Of a stretch of 64,000 nt of DNA, positions 33,850 through 46,479 are shown in pieces. Source of the DNA: Spinacia oleracea. Taxonomy: Eukaryota; Streptophyta; Magnoliopsida; Caryophyllales; Amaranthaceae. The DNA lies in NCBI RefSeq assembly GCF_020520425.1, contig NC_079487.1, positions 108,410,141-108,474,140 of the forward strand, in the 5' to 3' direction. Positions within the stretch are counted from its first letter, which is position 1; each line of letters starts with the position of its first letter. Both the position numbers and the translations under genes were made by a program. The notes beneath the pieces are model-generated. The model did not search any database, was not told the DNA's origin, and was given only the letters and a program-made list of their open reading frames with translations.

Positions 33850-36089
33850 GGTCTTTGAGTCACGAGGCGACACTGAGTGAGCCTCGTTTGGTAGGCCTAT
33901 AGTGGACCTTTAATTTTAGTGGGCCTAGGGTGGACCTTTAATTTTAGTAGGCCTAGGGTGGACCTTTAAATTATCTTACTTTGCAAGCGTATTTAGTCGT
34001 TTCTTAAAATGTGCAAATAGCGTAGATTCAAAATGTTGTTTTTACCTTATTGAAATTTAACGAAAGAATTACATCGAAAATAATTTTTTACAGTTCCCGG
34101 GATTTAATTGGAAGTTGTGATTTAGACTCGAACTTTCATTAATCTTTCTGATTATAACCCGTGTATGAATACAAGGAGGTGGCCTAGACTCAAAATAATG
34201 ACGTGGCGTAAGCCTATAATACTTGACCAAGCGACTCTCAGACTTAGGCTAATTAGACCATAACTTTCGTTGGTTGACACTTCAGATTTTAACCCTTGGG
34301 TGTTCATTTGTCATGCGCCATTTTGCTTAATATTGGCAAGGTAGTTAATTGGGGAGATCGAATTTTTATTTTTGCAAGGCTAGAATCATTAGTGCGGCTT
34401 CTCTCTTAGTGTGTATTGCTTTACCCCAATGGTAGCCTTATGGTATGCCGATTTGGGTATTTTCATGGTTGGTCATGTTGCATTCATGGAAAATCTTTTA
34501 GTCCGTACTTAGTAGTATTTCGGGGAGCGAGTGACTCGAGAGGACTATGACAGTCGTGACCCAATGTGATTATAAGCCTCGAGGCCATTAATTTTTTCTT
34601 TGCCAATGGTATTGACACCTTAGGTTCACTTTGGGGGTTGTGCGACTGTGGGGGAACGATTTCCATTATGTGACTGTTTCCATTTTGCAAATACGATAAT
34701 ACATTATTTTTATTGGTGAGAGAGAGTATTGAGACCGTGGATTCTTAGCAAGGGATGACAATTACATATGGGTGCTTATTGATTTAAATGTTAGGAGGGG
34801 AGACTCAATATGGCTTAACCTTTTAACTTGCAGAACGACACCAAGCATTGGGACCGATTCTATGGATAAGACAACTAAGACTTAGGATTTAGATTGTGCT
34901 TTGGCATAGCCTAGTCTAGACTCGGATTTATTTTTTTATTCGAACATTATTATTCTTGAAGACTCTATTTGAACATTATTTTTTGAATACATTGCCCATG
35001 TGACATTCAAGGTCGTTTAATTAGCATGCTCGGTTTTGGTGCCGAGCATTGTCGTCGTAGGAGGCCTAACAATGACACAAAGAGTTATTTATTTTTTATT
35101 TTTTTTAGTCGCTTTTGGAATCGAGTGCTTTTTCATACGCCCTCGTAGCAAAAAAATTTCGAAAAGTTTTTTTTTTGCTACGTATTTTCTTCATGCGTGG
35201 GCACCGAGGCTGCTGTGCCTGACCAAAAGGCCAGGCAGCAACTTCAGCGCCCAGGGTAGGGCGTGAGAAATTTCGGCGCCCAGCCAGGGGCGTTGAAAAT
35301 GCGTCCCTGGCTGGTTCTCGTTTTCTGTTTGCGTCTACTTCTGTTTATGCGACTTCGATTTTGCGTGCTTGCCTAATAACGTCCTTTACGCGTAGCAGCG
35401 TTTGTGGGATTCGTTACAGGCCATCCCGAGCGTCGCTTATTTTTGTGGCGATCATTCGGGTTTGCGGAACACGTATTTCGGTAAAACTCTTTGGCAAATT
35501 AGTCTATGAATGTTTGGGCAATTTTTAAGGTCGTTGGTTTTCTAGGATAGTTTGTCGTACACAATCACATATTTCGCTACACATAACTACATTACAAACA
35601 TGGATTTGAAAATTAAATATGCCACATAGTTTATGATAGGCTTCTATGGGTAGTTTATTTGCGCCTGGCTTGGTACCGCTTCTATCGTAGATCCAACACA
35701 TGCCCCGGTCGAGGTAGTGTCTTCAGCAGACGAATTTCGCTCAAGAGGCCAACCCGCAAGTGCAAGCCAAGGGGGCATGCAGGCGAGAGGGACCTAATGG
35801 GCGAGCGATTGGGTTCGGGATAGGTGTACTACCTGCACAAGTACCGAGTGGGAAACATGCGCGGCGTATGCACCCCCCTATTGGCGAAAAAAGGTATCCT
35901 TAGTCCAAACTCCCGAGGGAGCCGAGATTCGTTATGCGGTTCTGCCCGTTCACATGAATATGCTGATTTTCAGGTCGTCCCAACTTGATGGGGAAATAAA
36001 CGTGGGGTAGGATCGTTTCACCCTTCGGCTATTTTGATTACCTACAAGCACGAGTATTTCCTTCACTATCCCCAGCGGAGTCGCCACTG
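33850..36089 (-). mobile_element. Internal (5' non-coding) part of an Ogre/Tat-type Ty3 element, truncated
   Basis: It continues directly from the LTR at 36090-37609. The primer-binding site TGGCGACTCCGCTGGGGA lies at about 36070-36087 on minus, a type used by Ogre/Tat elements. The rest has no reading frame longer than about 75 codons. It contains the CGCCCAGG...CTGGGCG palindromic words (about 35245-35315) also found in the LTR. The left boundary near 33850 is approximate; gag-pol and the second LTR are missing. Confidence 0.6.
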
Positions 36090-37609
36090 TGAGGGGGTCG
36101 AAAAAGCACGATGCTAATGCGTGACCTCGTCCCTCGTGGGTGTGACGATTCTTTTATTCAATCAAGTGTAATTGGATTTCCTGTGAGTTTACACCCAATT
36201 GACTAGCAGTATAGGAGTCGCCATTCAGTTTTTAACGACAATGAGAAAAACTGACAAAACCCGGTTATCGTGACATAAAGGGAGTGCAATTATGTTTGAC
36301 CACGACGGCCGTAGGTTCCCTTGTGATCCCTGGTGTGGGGATCTCTCAACATACACCTGCAAGGTAGAGATTGAGGGTTCGGGGGACTGTAACTACCGAG
36401 AGGAGTACTTCACTCGTCGCTAACTCCAGAGGCAGGATATCCTTACTAGCTCAGCATAAATAATTGAAGGGACATGCGTTAACTATTAAACTTAACTGAG
36501 TTGATTTTAGCAATGTGCAACATATAATACTAATTCTATCGTGATTATCTGATTTAAACAGCATTAAGGGACCTAGCATGATAATCCGATTTCCCAAAAA
36601 TATTATATTTGTTAGGCGTGACAGAACAATCAGATTAGGTTAGTTTAACAGTTCATAAAAAGGGGCGAGGAAAGCAGTTAAATCATCGAAAAGGGACACA
36701 TTACGACGCACCCTTGAGAGGTGCTTCACGGTTCTCAGAAAACTAATCACTTTGACTTTTCTATTTCTCCTTTTTATTTAACGAATCTCAATTATGGGAC
36801 AAGATACGTTCTGTTCGATTTATGGATCGATTGCGACAGAACGCGTGAACAATTTCGCAGCGAGAGGCTTAGGCTAAGGGGTTTAGAGTCAATACTCAGA
36901 ATATAATTATGTGTTGTTGTGTGTGTTTTTCACGTCGAATTTAGGGGTCTATTTATAGGGGAGAGTTCGTGGAAAGATAGAATTGCAGAGTTCTAATCCA
37001 CAAAGAATTAGGAAAAAACACGTACCTAGGTATTTTCAGCGCCCAGGGCTGGGCGTCAAAGATTTCGGCGCCCAGCTCTGGGCGTTGAAAATAGGATCCA
37101 GGCAATTTCAGCGCCCAGGGCTGGGCGTTGAAATTGCTGTTTGGGCCATTTCTTTGTCAGATTCGGATTCCTGAAATCCGTAGAGTTTGAGATTAATTCG
37201 AGTCTTTTAGCGCGTATCAATTTTATGACGGAATGCGTCTGGGCCCGTTAAGAACTCTAGGCTCGTTAGGATTTTAATTAATACGTAACTCTTATTGCCG
37301 AATCCTATTAGGAATAGGATTCTCGCAGTTTTCTATCTCATTTAGGATTTATGTTGGAGTGCAACACCTAATTCTGACAGGTTTCTATCTTTTATGACTT
37401 GCCACTTTTAGAAGCTACCCTTTACGGCAGTTACTATTTTTAGCGGGTTTCCATAAATAGCAGGTTTCTATAAATAGCAGGTTTCGGGTGAAATGAAAAG
37501 GGGAATTGAGATTCGTTATTTTATAGGAGATGCGTTGTCAAGTGGAGATTTACGCTTTCATCATCGAACCTTTCCCTTTCGGGAATGGGGACAAAAGTAG
37601 GTGTCTACA
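36090..37609 (-). mobile_element. LTR of an Ogre/Tat-type Ty3 element, about 1520 bp
   Basis: On minus it begins TGTAGACACCTACTTTTGTC at 37609 and ends ACCCCCTCA at 36090, immediately followed by the primer-binding site. TG...CA ends and the TGTAGACACC start are typical of this clade. Near 37030-37130 the word GCGCCCAGGGCTGGGCG and variants repeat three to four times, each a short hairpin. It abuts LINE coding sequence at 37610, so it appears to have inserted into that LINE. Confidence 0.75.
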
Positions 37610-39480
37610 TCATAACTCTCATTCCAAAGACCAAGTGTCCTAAGAATGTGAGTGAATTTAGACCTATCTCCTGTTGTAACACCTTGTATAAATGTGTTAC
37701 CAAGGTCTTGTGTGGTAGACTTAGACAAGTTTTACCAGATCTCATTCTGGAGAATCAAGGGGGGTTTGTTCATGGCAGATACATTGTTCATAATATCATG
37801 GCGGTTCAAGACTTAGTAAAGCATTATGGCAGAAAAGGTGCTAAGCCAGGTTGCATGATGAAAATTGATTTGCAAAAGGCTTATGATACTGTAGATTGGG
37901 AGTTTTTACAGGAAATGATGAACCAGTTAGGCTTTCCAGGTGATTTTGTGGATCTTGTCATGGAATGTGTGACCACTCCAAAGTTCTCCTTAATGTTAAA
38001 TGGCACAATGCATGGCTTCTTCAAGTCTAAAAGAGGATTAAGGCAGGGAGATCCTATCTCTCCTCTCCTGTTTGTTCTTTGTATGGAATATCTTTCCAGA
38101 ATCCTCCATAAAATGAGTGAACATCACTTATTCCAGTTCCATCCTAGATTCCAAGGTATTAAACTCACCCACTTGTGTTTTGCTGATGATCTCATCATGT
38201 GTAGCAAAGGTGATTTTCCATCTGTCTATCTCATGCTGCAAGCTTTTAAGCTTTTTTCTGATTCTACTTGTCTTCTTGCAAACAAACACAAATCTGCTAT
38301 CTACTGTTGTGGTATGCCTGAGAGAGATTGTGCTAGAATTGTGAGTGTTTCTGGTTTCACCAGAAGCAATTTGCCCTTTAAATATCTAGGGGTGCCTATC
38401 TGTGCTAAGAGAATCTCTGCAGCTCAGTGTGATGTTTTAGTTGATAGGATGATTTCTAGAATTAAAATTTGGAGTTCTAGGAACTTGTCTTACACAGCTA
38501 GAGTGCAGCTCATAAATTCAGTTTTGCTTAGCATCCATATGTATTAGGCACAAATCTTCATTCTGCCCAAACAGGTGTTGCAGAATGTTAACAAAGTGTT
38601 CAGAGCATTCCTATGGAGTGGACAGGCTTACAGCAATAAGCCAAGCAACATCTCCTGGGATAGATCTTGTTGTGATAAGAAATATGGGGGTCTGGGTTTC
38701 AGAGATGTACTCAAATGGAACATAGCTAGTATGGGAAAGTATGTCTGGGCTATTGCTTCTAAACAAGATAATGTGTGGATTAAGTGGATTAATGCAGTTT
38801 ATGTAAAAGATGGGGATTGGTGGACTTATCAGCCTAAAGCTTCTGCTAGCTGGTATTGGAAAAGGATCTGTGCTATAAAAGAGATGCTCAAAGTAGTGTA
38901 TACTCAGGCAGAGTTTGTTGCTATCACTCACTATTCTGTGAAGGGTGTTTATGAGAAGATCATTGGTATAAAACCTCTGATTCATTGGGACTGTATGGTG
39001 TGGAATAGGTTAAACATTCCCAAGCATAGATTCATCTGTTGGTTAGCTGTGCAGGAAAGGCTCCAAACCACTGCAAAACTGGCAAGAATTGGTATATCCA
39101 ATTCTGCAACCTGTCTTCTCTGTGGCCAGTATGATGAGGAACACTCTCATCTGTTCTTTAATTGTCCTTACAGTAGCAGATGTATTATGGAACTTAAAGT
39201 TTGGCTGAATTTATCTGCTGTATCCTGTACTCTACTCCAACTATAGGGAGTGACAAGTCATGGTAGATTGACAAAATTCAGGAAGCAAGTTGTCTATGCA
39301 GCCTTGGCAGCAGCAGTGTACTTCATTTGGCATAGTAGAAACAACAGTTTTTGGAATGCTTCTGTCCCAACTGTGCAGCATGTGGTGAGTAAGATCAAGC
39401 AATCTGTAAAGGAGAGAATCTTGTATGTAATGCCTAAGAAAGTAAGTAGGAAGGATAGCTTATGGTTTATGAGCTTGTAA
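37610..39480 (+). pseudogene. LINE reverse transcriptase, zf-RVT and C-terminal part; two nonsense codons
   Basis: One continuous frame encodes the reverse transcriptase from the FRPISCCNTLYKCVTKVL segment through KIDLQKAYDTVDW (motif A), SKRGLRQGDPISPLLF (motif B) and LCFADDLIMCS (motif C, both aspartates present near 38180), then FKYLGVPI and a zf-RVT domain with LLCGQYDEEHSHLFFNCPYS. The frame is interrupted only by TAG at 38545-38547 and TAG at 39244-39246 and ends with TAA at 39478. It is therefore a much younger LINE copy than that at 4076-8955, but not able to make a full protein. Confidence 0.85.
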
Positions 39481-39607
39481 TGGCTTAGTTTTTCCTAGTT
39501 CTTTGGTGAAGGAGTCCAACCTACTTGGTTTGTTTCCCATTGAGCTAGTGTAGGTTGTAACTTGTTTGGGCATTAATATATTCCCTTACTTGCCTAGCAA
39601 AAAAAAA
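37610..39607 (+). mobile_element. L1-type LINE, 3' half, with A-tail
   Basis: It starts abruptly inside the reverse transcriptase at the LTR junction and runs to an A-run at 39599-39607. The 5' half (ORF1, endonuclease) is absent here, either separated by the LTR element and then deleted, or never copied. It lies between P450 exon 2b and exon 2a, on the opposite strand to them. Confidence 0.8.
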
Positions 39608-40387
39608 GGAAAACAACTTATAAACCAAACAAGACTTATATTTGACTCCAAGTCCGTTTCGTATTCTTGTCAACTTAACTAAGTTGTATTTAATTCCTAA
39701 CAAATAGAATATGCGAGATCGTGATAGCTTAATGTCGTTCCAACGTCACTTACTTGGGTTTTGTTCTCTTCATCTAGTCTAGTCTTATTTGTCTAGTTTT
39801 TGGTTTTATCTGTTCTGATTTTTTCTAGTGTGGTTTGTGAGAGCCTGATGTTTTCTATGAGTGTTTTTTGTTTTTCTTGTCTAGTCTAAATTTGCTGTTT
39901 AGGTCTAATAAGCAACAAGAAGAAAGTGAATAGAGCACAACCTGATTATGGACGTTTTTTTGAAGTTTATATTTATGTAGTGTTTAAGAACATACGAAGT
40001 AATTAGGTTCCATAGTTCCTTTCATTGTAAAGGTTGATTTTTCAGGTGGATACATACATCTCTATTGTATAAGCTAATTGTTGAGTACTTGGTGTCCCCC
40101 TTTAATTTGATATTCTTATGCATTTACTAACATACCAAATTTGTTAAAATATAATTTTTAGGAAAAGATCACCATTTCAAACTTAAAAAAGAAAAAAATC
40201 ATGTACCTATGCAATTACTCATATGCATAAACATTGTATCACATATTTTAGCATACAGATGAAATCAATAGAACTATGAACTCAATTTTTACTGCAAATT
40301 GCATAAAATAACATTTAACATAAACATAGTTGAATGTGATCTAACATGTAAGAAGCATTTAAGTTTTAGGCACCCAATTATGTTCAA
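39608..40387. other. 3' flank of the CYP76AD1-like gene
   Basis: It is AT-rich and should contain the P450 3' UTR on the minus strand immediately below 40388. No other gene was seen. Confidence 0.45.
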
Positions 40388-43300
40388 TCAATACTTTAGA
40401 ACCGGAATGATTTTAAGAGGCTTTGTCTTTTGTAAAGCAATCCCAAACTTTTCATCCATGTCTAGATCTTCCGGATTCATACCTTCTTCAAGCTTCCAAT
40501 TGAAAAATTGGAGTAGAGTAGCTAACATCAAAGTTAACATTCTTATTGCCAAATTCATTCCGGGACATATCCTCCTTCCAGCTCCAAAAGGTAAGAGCCC
40601 AAAGTCTCTTCCTTTTACATCTATTTCGGATCCCAAAAACCTTTCAGGTAAAAATTCCTCAGCATTTTCCCATGCTTGAAGATCTCTTCCAATAGCCCAT
40701 AAATTAACAAGTATTTGTGCATCTTTGGGCACAATATAGCCATATAGTTCAACATCAATGTCAGCTTTACGAGGCAAGAGAAATACTGTTGGTGGATGTA
40801 GCCGCAATGTTTCTTTAATAATTGCTTGCAAGTAAGGTAGTTTAATAAAGTCTGATTCCTGAATTTGTTTATCCTTTCCCAAGACATGCTCAATTTCTTC
40901 TTGAGCCTTTTCCATCATCTTAGGATTACGAATTAACTCTGCCATTACCCATTCAAAAGTACTTGATGTTGTGTCAGTTCCAGCATCAAAAATATCCTGT
41001 AATGCACAAATATATAGTCATAATTAGTTGATGCAACTACACAATCCAAGTATGTAAATATAGACATGCAATACATGTTCCCTCTAGATTTAAGCAGATG
41101 TCGGGCCGTATATAACTAATTGCAAGGCTCGCGGGCCTCGTCTCCTAAAGGGCCAACAAAAAAAAGTGTTGTCGAATCGGGCTCGTGCCACTCTTCTATA
41201 AATAAAGGTTATGCACGACATGTCTCACATATCTTGTTAGCAGGCCCGACCCTGAAACGATTCAAAATGGGATTGGGAACAAGGCCGCGGCCTCAAAGCG
41301 GCCCCAAGTTTAGATGAAAAATGAACATAAACCAAAACATCATTACACTATTTTCCAAACAGTTACCACGTGTAAAAAGTAGGGGTTTCCTTGTTTGTTT
41401 CTCATTCTTTGCTTTTATAGTTTTCCACTTTCCCATATAAGAGCAATTTCTTCATCCAGGACATCCACTATTCATCAACATTTTTTTTTTTTTTAAGAAA
41501 ACCACAACAACTACTATTGAAAAAAGGTCCTCATTAATATTGTTCTTTAAAAATAATTCGACAAAGTTTTGTTTAAAAGGGCTTATTTTGTAACGTTAGC
41601 ACAAGGCCTCGTTGGTATTTATGTTGGGCCTACTTGTTAGCGGGCTTAATTTTATAACTTTATGTTAATTGCTAGAAAATAAGTCCGTCCACGTGCAAGC
41701 CCAACCGTTATACTTGTGCCTAATTTCTAAAATGATACCCTTTTACGGATCATATCATGGATTTAAAATGGGGAGTCGTGTCGGACCAATCCATGTCGGG
41801 CTCGGACAGCCCATAAGCTAGCCTGGCCCTGGACCTTATTTGTTGTTGTATATTGCAAAAATGTAATGCATCCTCCCAAGTGAGTTTGGACTTCACCTTC
41901 TGTTAATACTCCGTAGGTTTTTTGTCCAAATTCACAATTCCAATATTTTCTCTCTCTACTTTTCAGTCCCTATCTACAGTGACATACAAATTGTCCAATT
42001 TTGTTATTTTTTCCGGAGCAAGAAAAAGGGTCTTCCATCTATCAGGCAAATATGCAAGGCATCACTATAGTACATTAGTACGTGCAAGTACTTTCTCCAT
42101 TTTAGATAATAAAACAAAATGGCTAATAAGTTCAAATAAAATAATGTAAACACTAATAAGTTAAGTTAAATGCTACGTAGTAGATTAAATAGGATAAGGG
42201 AAATTTATTTTTATGGTGCAAGATAAGTAGAATTGTTGTGAAGAGAATAATACCTTAACATGCATCAAATGTAATGTACGTAGTATTACGTAGTACATAG
42301 TACTTTATTCGGGTTCTCCAACTTTTATTAGAAGTAGTATTAATTTTAAATATGTTTTTAGTACGTATTATATAACTATTAACGTTCGTGATTACATTTA
42401 AACAATGATACATATGGATTTTTTTGAAGTAGGTTTATTTCTTCTAATATTGGCTACAATTTTACTGTACGACGTACGACTTACCACAAGGAGATGATTT
42501 ATCTCGCCCATACTGAGCTCATTGTGTTTGTGGAGGTCTAGAAGAATGTCTAGCACATCATCCGTCGCCGCTGTTGCTGCCGGTGCCGTTGCTGCGGTGG
42601 TTGTAGAATCACTACGGGCAAGCCTTTGAGTGATAATACCTTGGAAAACAGCAATCAACTTGTCAAAATTTGACGCCAATCGGCGTCGAATGCCTGATGG
42701 ATCTAAACAGCCTAAAATTGGAAAATAATCAGCATAATTAGGCTTCCCAATATCTTCCATAATGTTCCAAATAAGCTCTTTAAGCTGTTGACATTCATGG
42801 GATTTATGGTTGGCTAATTCAACTGAAAAGAATAGTTTTGATAACAAATTAAGGGAAGTAGTAAATGCAGCCTTGCCAATATCAACAGCTTCCCCCTTTT
42901 CAGCACATTCTTGTACGTACTGAAATAATTGTTGCACCTTGGCATGTCTAAGGGTTTGACAAGCATCAAGTCTTTGAGTAGAAAGTAAATGAACGGCTGT
43001 GATTTTCCTAAAGTTCCTCCACTTGGGCGAAACCGGCAACCACGACATGGTGAGTTTATGGTGGTCGCCTGCCGTGACAGAATTAGGAACAGTTCGGTTA
43101 GAAAGAGGGTTGTCTTTTTTTAGAAACATTTCTTTGGCAACTTCAGCTGAGGATACAACAATAGTTGTTACACTTCCTAGGCGTAGGGATATTAGAGGGC
43201 CATAAATTTTAGCAAGATCAGCAAATGATTGATGTGGTTTCTTACCAACTTCAAGAATGTTACCAATAATGGGAAGTGGTTTAGGACCTGGAGGAAGAAG

Positions 43301-43390
43301 TTTGGTAGTTTTGGTAGTAAATAACATTTTAATGAAATGAAAGAGAATGAACCAAATTGCAAGCATTATTGCTAGTGCAGCATGATCCAT
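40388..43390 (-). CDS. CYP76AD1: CYP76AD1-like cytochrome P450 (betalain pathway)
   Basis: Two exons: 43390-42485 (302 codons; donor GTG|GTAAGT) and 40996-40388 (acceptor TTACAG|GAT), intron 1488 bp in phase 0, 504 residues. The start at 43390 gives [13 protein letters not shown], a hydrophobic ER anchor, then the proline hinge [14 protein letters not shown] (about 30-43). Exon 2 has the oxygen-binding AGTDTT (307-312), ExxR (E364/R367), PERF (419-422) and [10 protein letters not shown] with haem-ligand Cys446. Length matches beet CYP76AD1 (about 497), differing mainly by an Ala/Thr-rich insert near residues 272-284. Known family role: hydroxylation of tyrosine to L-DOPA and oxidation of L-DOPA to cyclo-DOPA, the route to red betacyanins, in the ER membrane. 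I recognise it as alpha-clade from overall resemblance; activity is inferred. The gene appears fully functional. Confidence 0.93.
40997..42484 (-). other. Intron of the CYP76AD1-like gene
   Basis: It is bounded by GTAAGT and CAG. The middle (about 41095-41830) contains GC-richer words such as GGGCC and TCGGGC, suggesting one or more old hAT-like insertions with degraded ends. No coding sequence was found. Confidence 0.75.
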
Positions 43391-43445
43391 TCTGGAAAAG
43401 AAGGCTTAAAAAAATGTTTAGCTAATGTTATGTATAGTACTGCTG

Positions 43446-43453
43446 ATTATATA
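43446..43453 (-). promoter_or_regulatory. TATA box of the CYP76AD1-like gene
   Basis: TATATAAT on minus lies about 56-63 bp upstream of the ATG. In beet the orthologue is activated by a MYB factor; I did not identify a specific binding site here. Confidence 0.5.
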
Positions 43454-46400
43454 CTCCATGTAAGACTAAATTCGATAGAAAAGCTATTATATATTGTAAA
43501 TTTAATAAAATTATAATTTGTAAATTCGTTGTTTATGAATTAATTCCACATGTACCCTATCCGATTTTGGGCCCGGAAATCTACTACCCAATCAACTTAG
43601 AAAAATATCTAATGAGTTTCGGGCGTTCGGGTGGCCACGGTTTTAAGGGAAGGTTTTTTTTTTTTTTTTGTAAAAACAAAAATAACCCTACCCTTAATTA
43701 ATTAACAAGGTTGGACCCAAAAAAGATTAAAACAAATACAGTACACTGCTAGTCTGCCAATACACTGTTTGTCTGACAATATGCCCACCTTGCTTTTTCT
43801 ATCTTGTTGTTTACTCCGTATGAATTACGGACTACTCCCTTCGTTCATTATAATGGTTATCTTTTTTTTCCAAATAAACTACAGAATTATGGAGTATTTT
43901 GCTATACTTTATTGTTAATAATGCGATAAATTTCTCGAGTTGAAGTACTGGTCTTATTTGTATGGAAAATGATTGTTAGTTGATATATTTGATTGGTTTA
44001 ATCCTGGCTTTTAATTAATTCGATGCTATATAGTAGAGCAAAAGTCTATCCCTTACATCATGCAATGAAATTTTTTGATACATTGATCCTCCTCTAATTT
44101 AATTTGACTCGATCTCAAACATTAGCTATAACCCATTATTTAATGAACCAAATCATACATTGATTGTTTTATTTAGAATCTCCATACGTATTTCAACGAA
44201 AATAGAATCTACGTGGTACGTTTCATAAGAAATTTCACTTTTGCATTATAAACGTTCCCCGATGCTCTCTTTTGACTATTAATATCGTTAATTATACATT
44301 AGTAAAAAAATTATAAAATTTATACTAAAGCCAATTCAATGATACTTGTCGATATAATGTTTTATCCACTATCTTAATTAGCAATTACGGTTAAAGTTTG
44401 AAAATTTTGACCATGAATAGTAAGGAACTTTATAAAACAAATGAGTAATTCTCTACTATTAGTTTTACAATGAAAATTAATCATGTGAAATCTTGTTTGA
44501 TCTATGTCGATGTTTAGTTTCAAAACATCAAAGCTTTATACCCCGAATTTTTTTAAGATACAAATTTAAAGATATTTATGTTTAACTATTTCATAATTGG
44601 AAGATGACAAATAAAAACAAATAAAATTGGATAATCAATTAGAACTGTATGAGTATTAGGTAAGTTGTTAAGTATATCATTGGCCAAAGACACGGTTTCT
44701 ACCGAGTAAACTAGGTTGGGTCTTGTGCTACGAACAAATGTTAATAAAATAATTTGTTTACTTTTCTTTCTACACTAATTTATTAAAAAAAAAAATCATT
44801 ACAAATCAAGTTTTGTGAAGGATTTCAATAAAGATATTTAAGTTGGAAAAAAAAATCTTATCTAGATCGGTTATCCGTTATTTTTAGAATGAATGATATT
44901 TGTAATTGTACATAATATCCTAAATTTTCTTATCAAGTATCAGATTCAATACTCATATCGGTTAGGGTACCCAGTTTTATAAACCAATATCTAATAGAAT
45001 TTCGGTTCAGATAATTCATTTGAACCCATTTTCCATAAAATGTAATAAAATACTTCACTATACACAATCTCTCAAAATTCTTGATATAATAAAAACACTT
45101 ATAGAAAGACAATAAAGAAATTTTGTTTGTGCCTGAGCATATAGTATTAGGATTTTCTTCATCGTCTTTGTACAATTTCTTAGTAAATAAATTATAGTTG
45201 TGACCGATGCTTCTCAACTTTAAGCTTGTCTCATAACCCCTCCCACAAACGGTCATCATTAGCACTTACCTTCCATTTCTCCAAACCAAGGCACCACCCG
45301 CCTACAAACAATCCATCCCTTTAGGTCTCTACCCTTCTCTCTCTTCACCACGTGTTTAAGTTATCAAAGTGCATGAACACGCCACACCATCAACTTGATA
45401 ATGTGACTTATCACGTATGAGACTTGATCGAGGATATTCAAATACTCACGAGTCACGGGTGACCAAAATTCAAGATAAGGTACTAGGTTTCCTTTCATAG
45501 CAGAGTGGAGATTTTTTTTTACTAGCCAAATTGTATTAGTATTTTTTTTAAAAAAAATCGTTATTGTAATGTATTTGGGTGCCACTTCTGACTATGAATC
45601 TCGAATCTGCAACTGGCATGAAGTGAGAATTTTTATTTGTAAAATCTTCTTAATTTAGTAATCTTCTTAATCTAGTTCTCCGATATTTACAACCTTTTAA
45701 GTTTTAATTAATTTTTGTATTCATTACTTTATAAAATGTAAGTTCATATTTTACTACCTTAATTCTACGAAATATTTTATATTCATCACTTCTTAATGAA
45801 GTTATCCAACTTTCAATTCACGTGGGGCCCTAATTAACTAACTTATTTAATTGGAAACCTAAGGAAAGAGGAAGGAAATTAAAAAAGTTGGTTAAGTAGG
45901 CTCACATAGACAAAAAGTAGATGAAATCCGTTAAAAGTGGTGAATCCAAAACGTTTCATATAAATAAGGTGGTAAATATTAAATTACATTTTATAAGGTG
46001 ATAAATACAAAAACCTGAAACTTAATAGGTGAAAAATATGAAAAAATCCTTAGTTGCCGTAATTAATTGAGTTATATAGAAAAAAAAAAAAAAAGAACCA
46101 AACTTTTATATTATTTCCAAAAAAATATTTTAATTTTAACAAATGTGGAGTAGTATTATTTGGTTCATTTTTATTTATATATTTATCTAAATTTGGTGCA
46201 ACTTGTTACACTTGTTAATTAATTTTAACTTAATGTAACTTTTACGAAATAATTTGAACTTATATTGATATAACTTAAAAGTATGTATATAGTGGCCTTT
46301 AAACTTGTATTTCCATATAATTTAGGGCAAAAATGTAAAATAGTTGCATACCTAAGTGTCAAAGGACCAACTCAACCAAAAGCTTAAGCTGATGGTTGAA

Positions 46401-46470
46401 GTCCCAAGATTAGTTTTATACTCTATCACTAAGCCATCTTTGCATCGATCTTTAATTTCTCCTTTATTTT
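43454..46470. other. Upstream region of the P450 gene, non-coding
   Basis: It is AT-rich with no recognised gene. A single Stowaway-like end (ACTCCCTTCGTTCATTATAA, about 43834) has no visible partner. The rest is unassigned. Confidence 0.5.
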
Positions 46471-46479
46471 TCATTCATT

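Noticed and set aside
33702-40387. A hidden exon 1 for P450 exon 2b
   Set aside because: No frame on the minus strand contains the PPGP hinge or any other exon 1 motif; the interval is LTR-element and LINE sequence.
43834-43930. A Stowaway MITE upstream of the P450
   Set aside because: Only one CTCCCTTCGTTC-like end is present, with no matching inverted end or TA pair.
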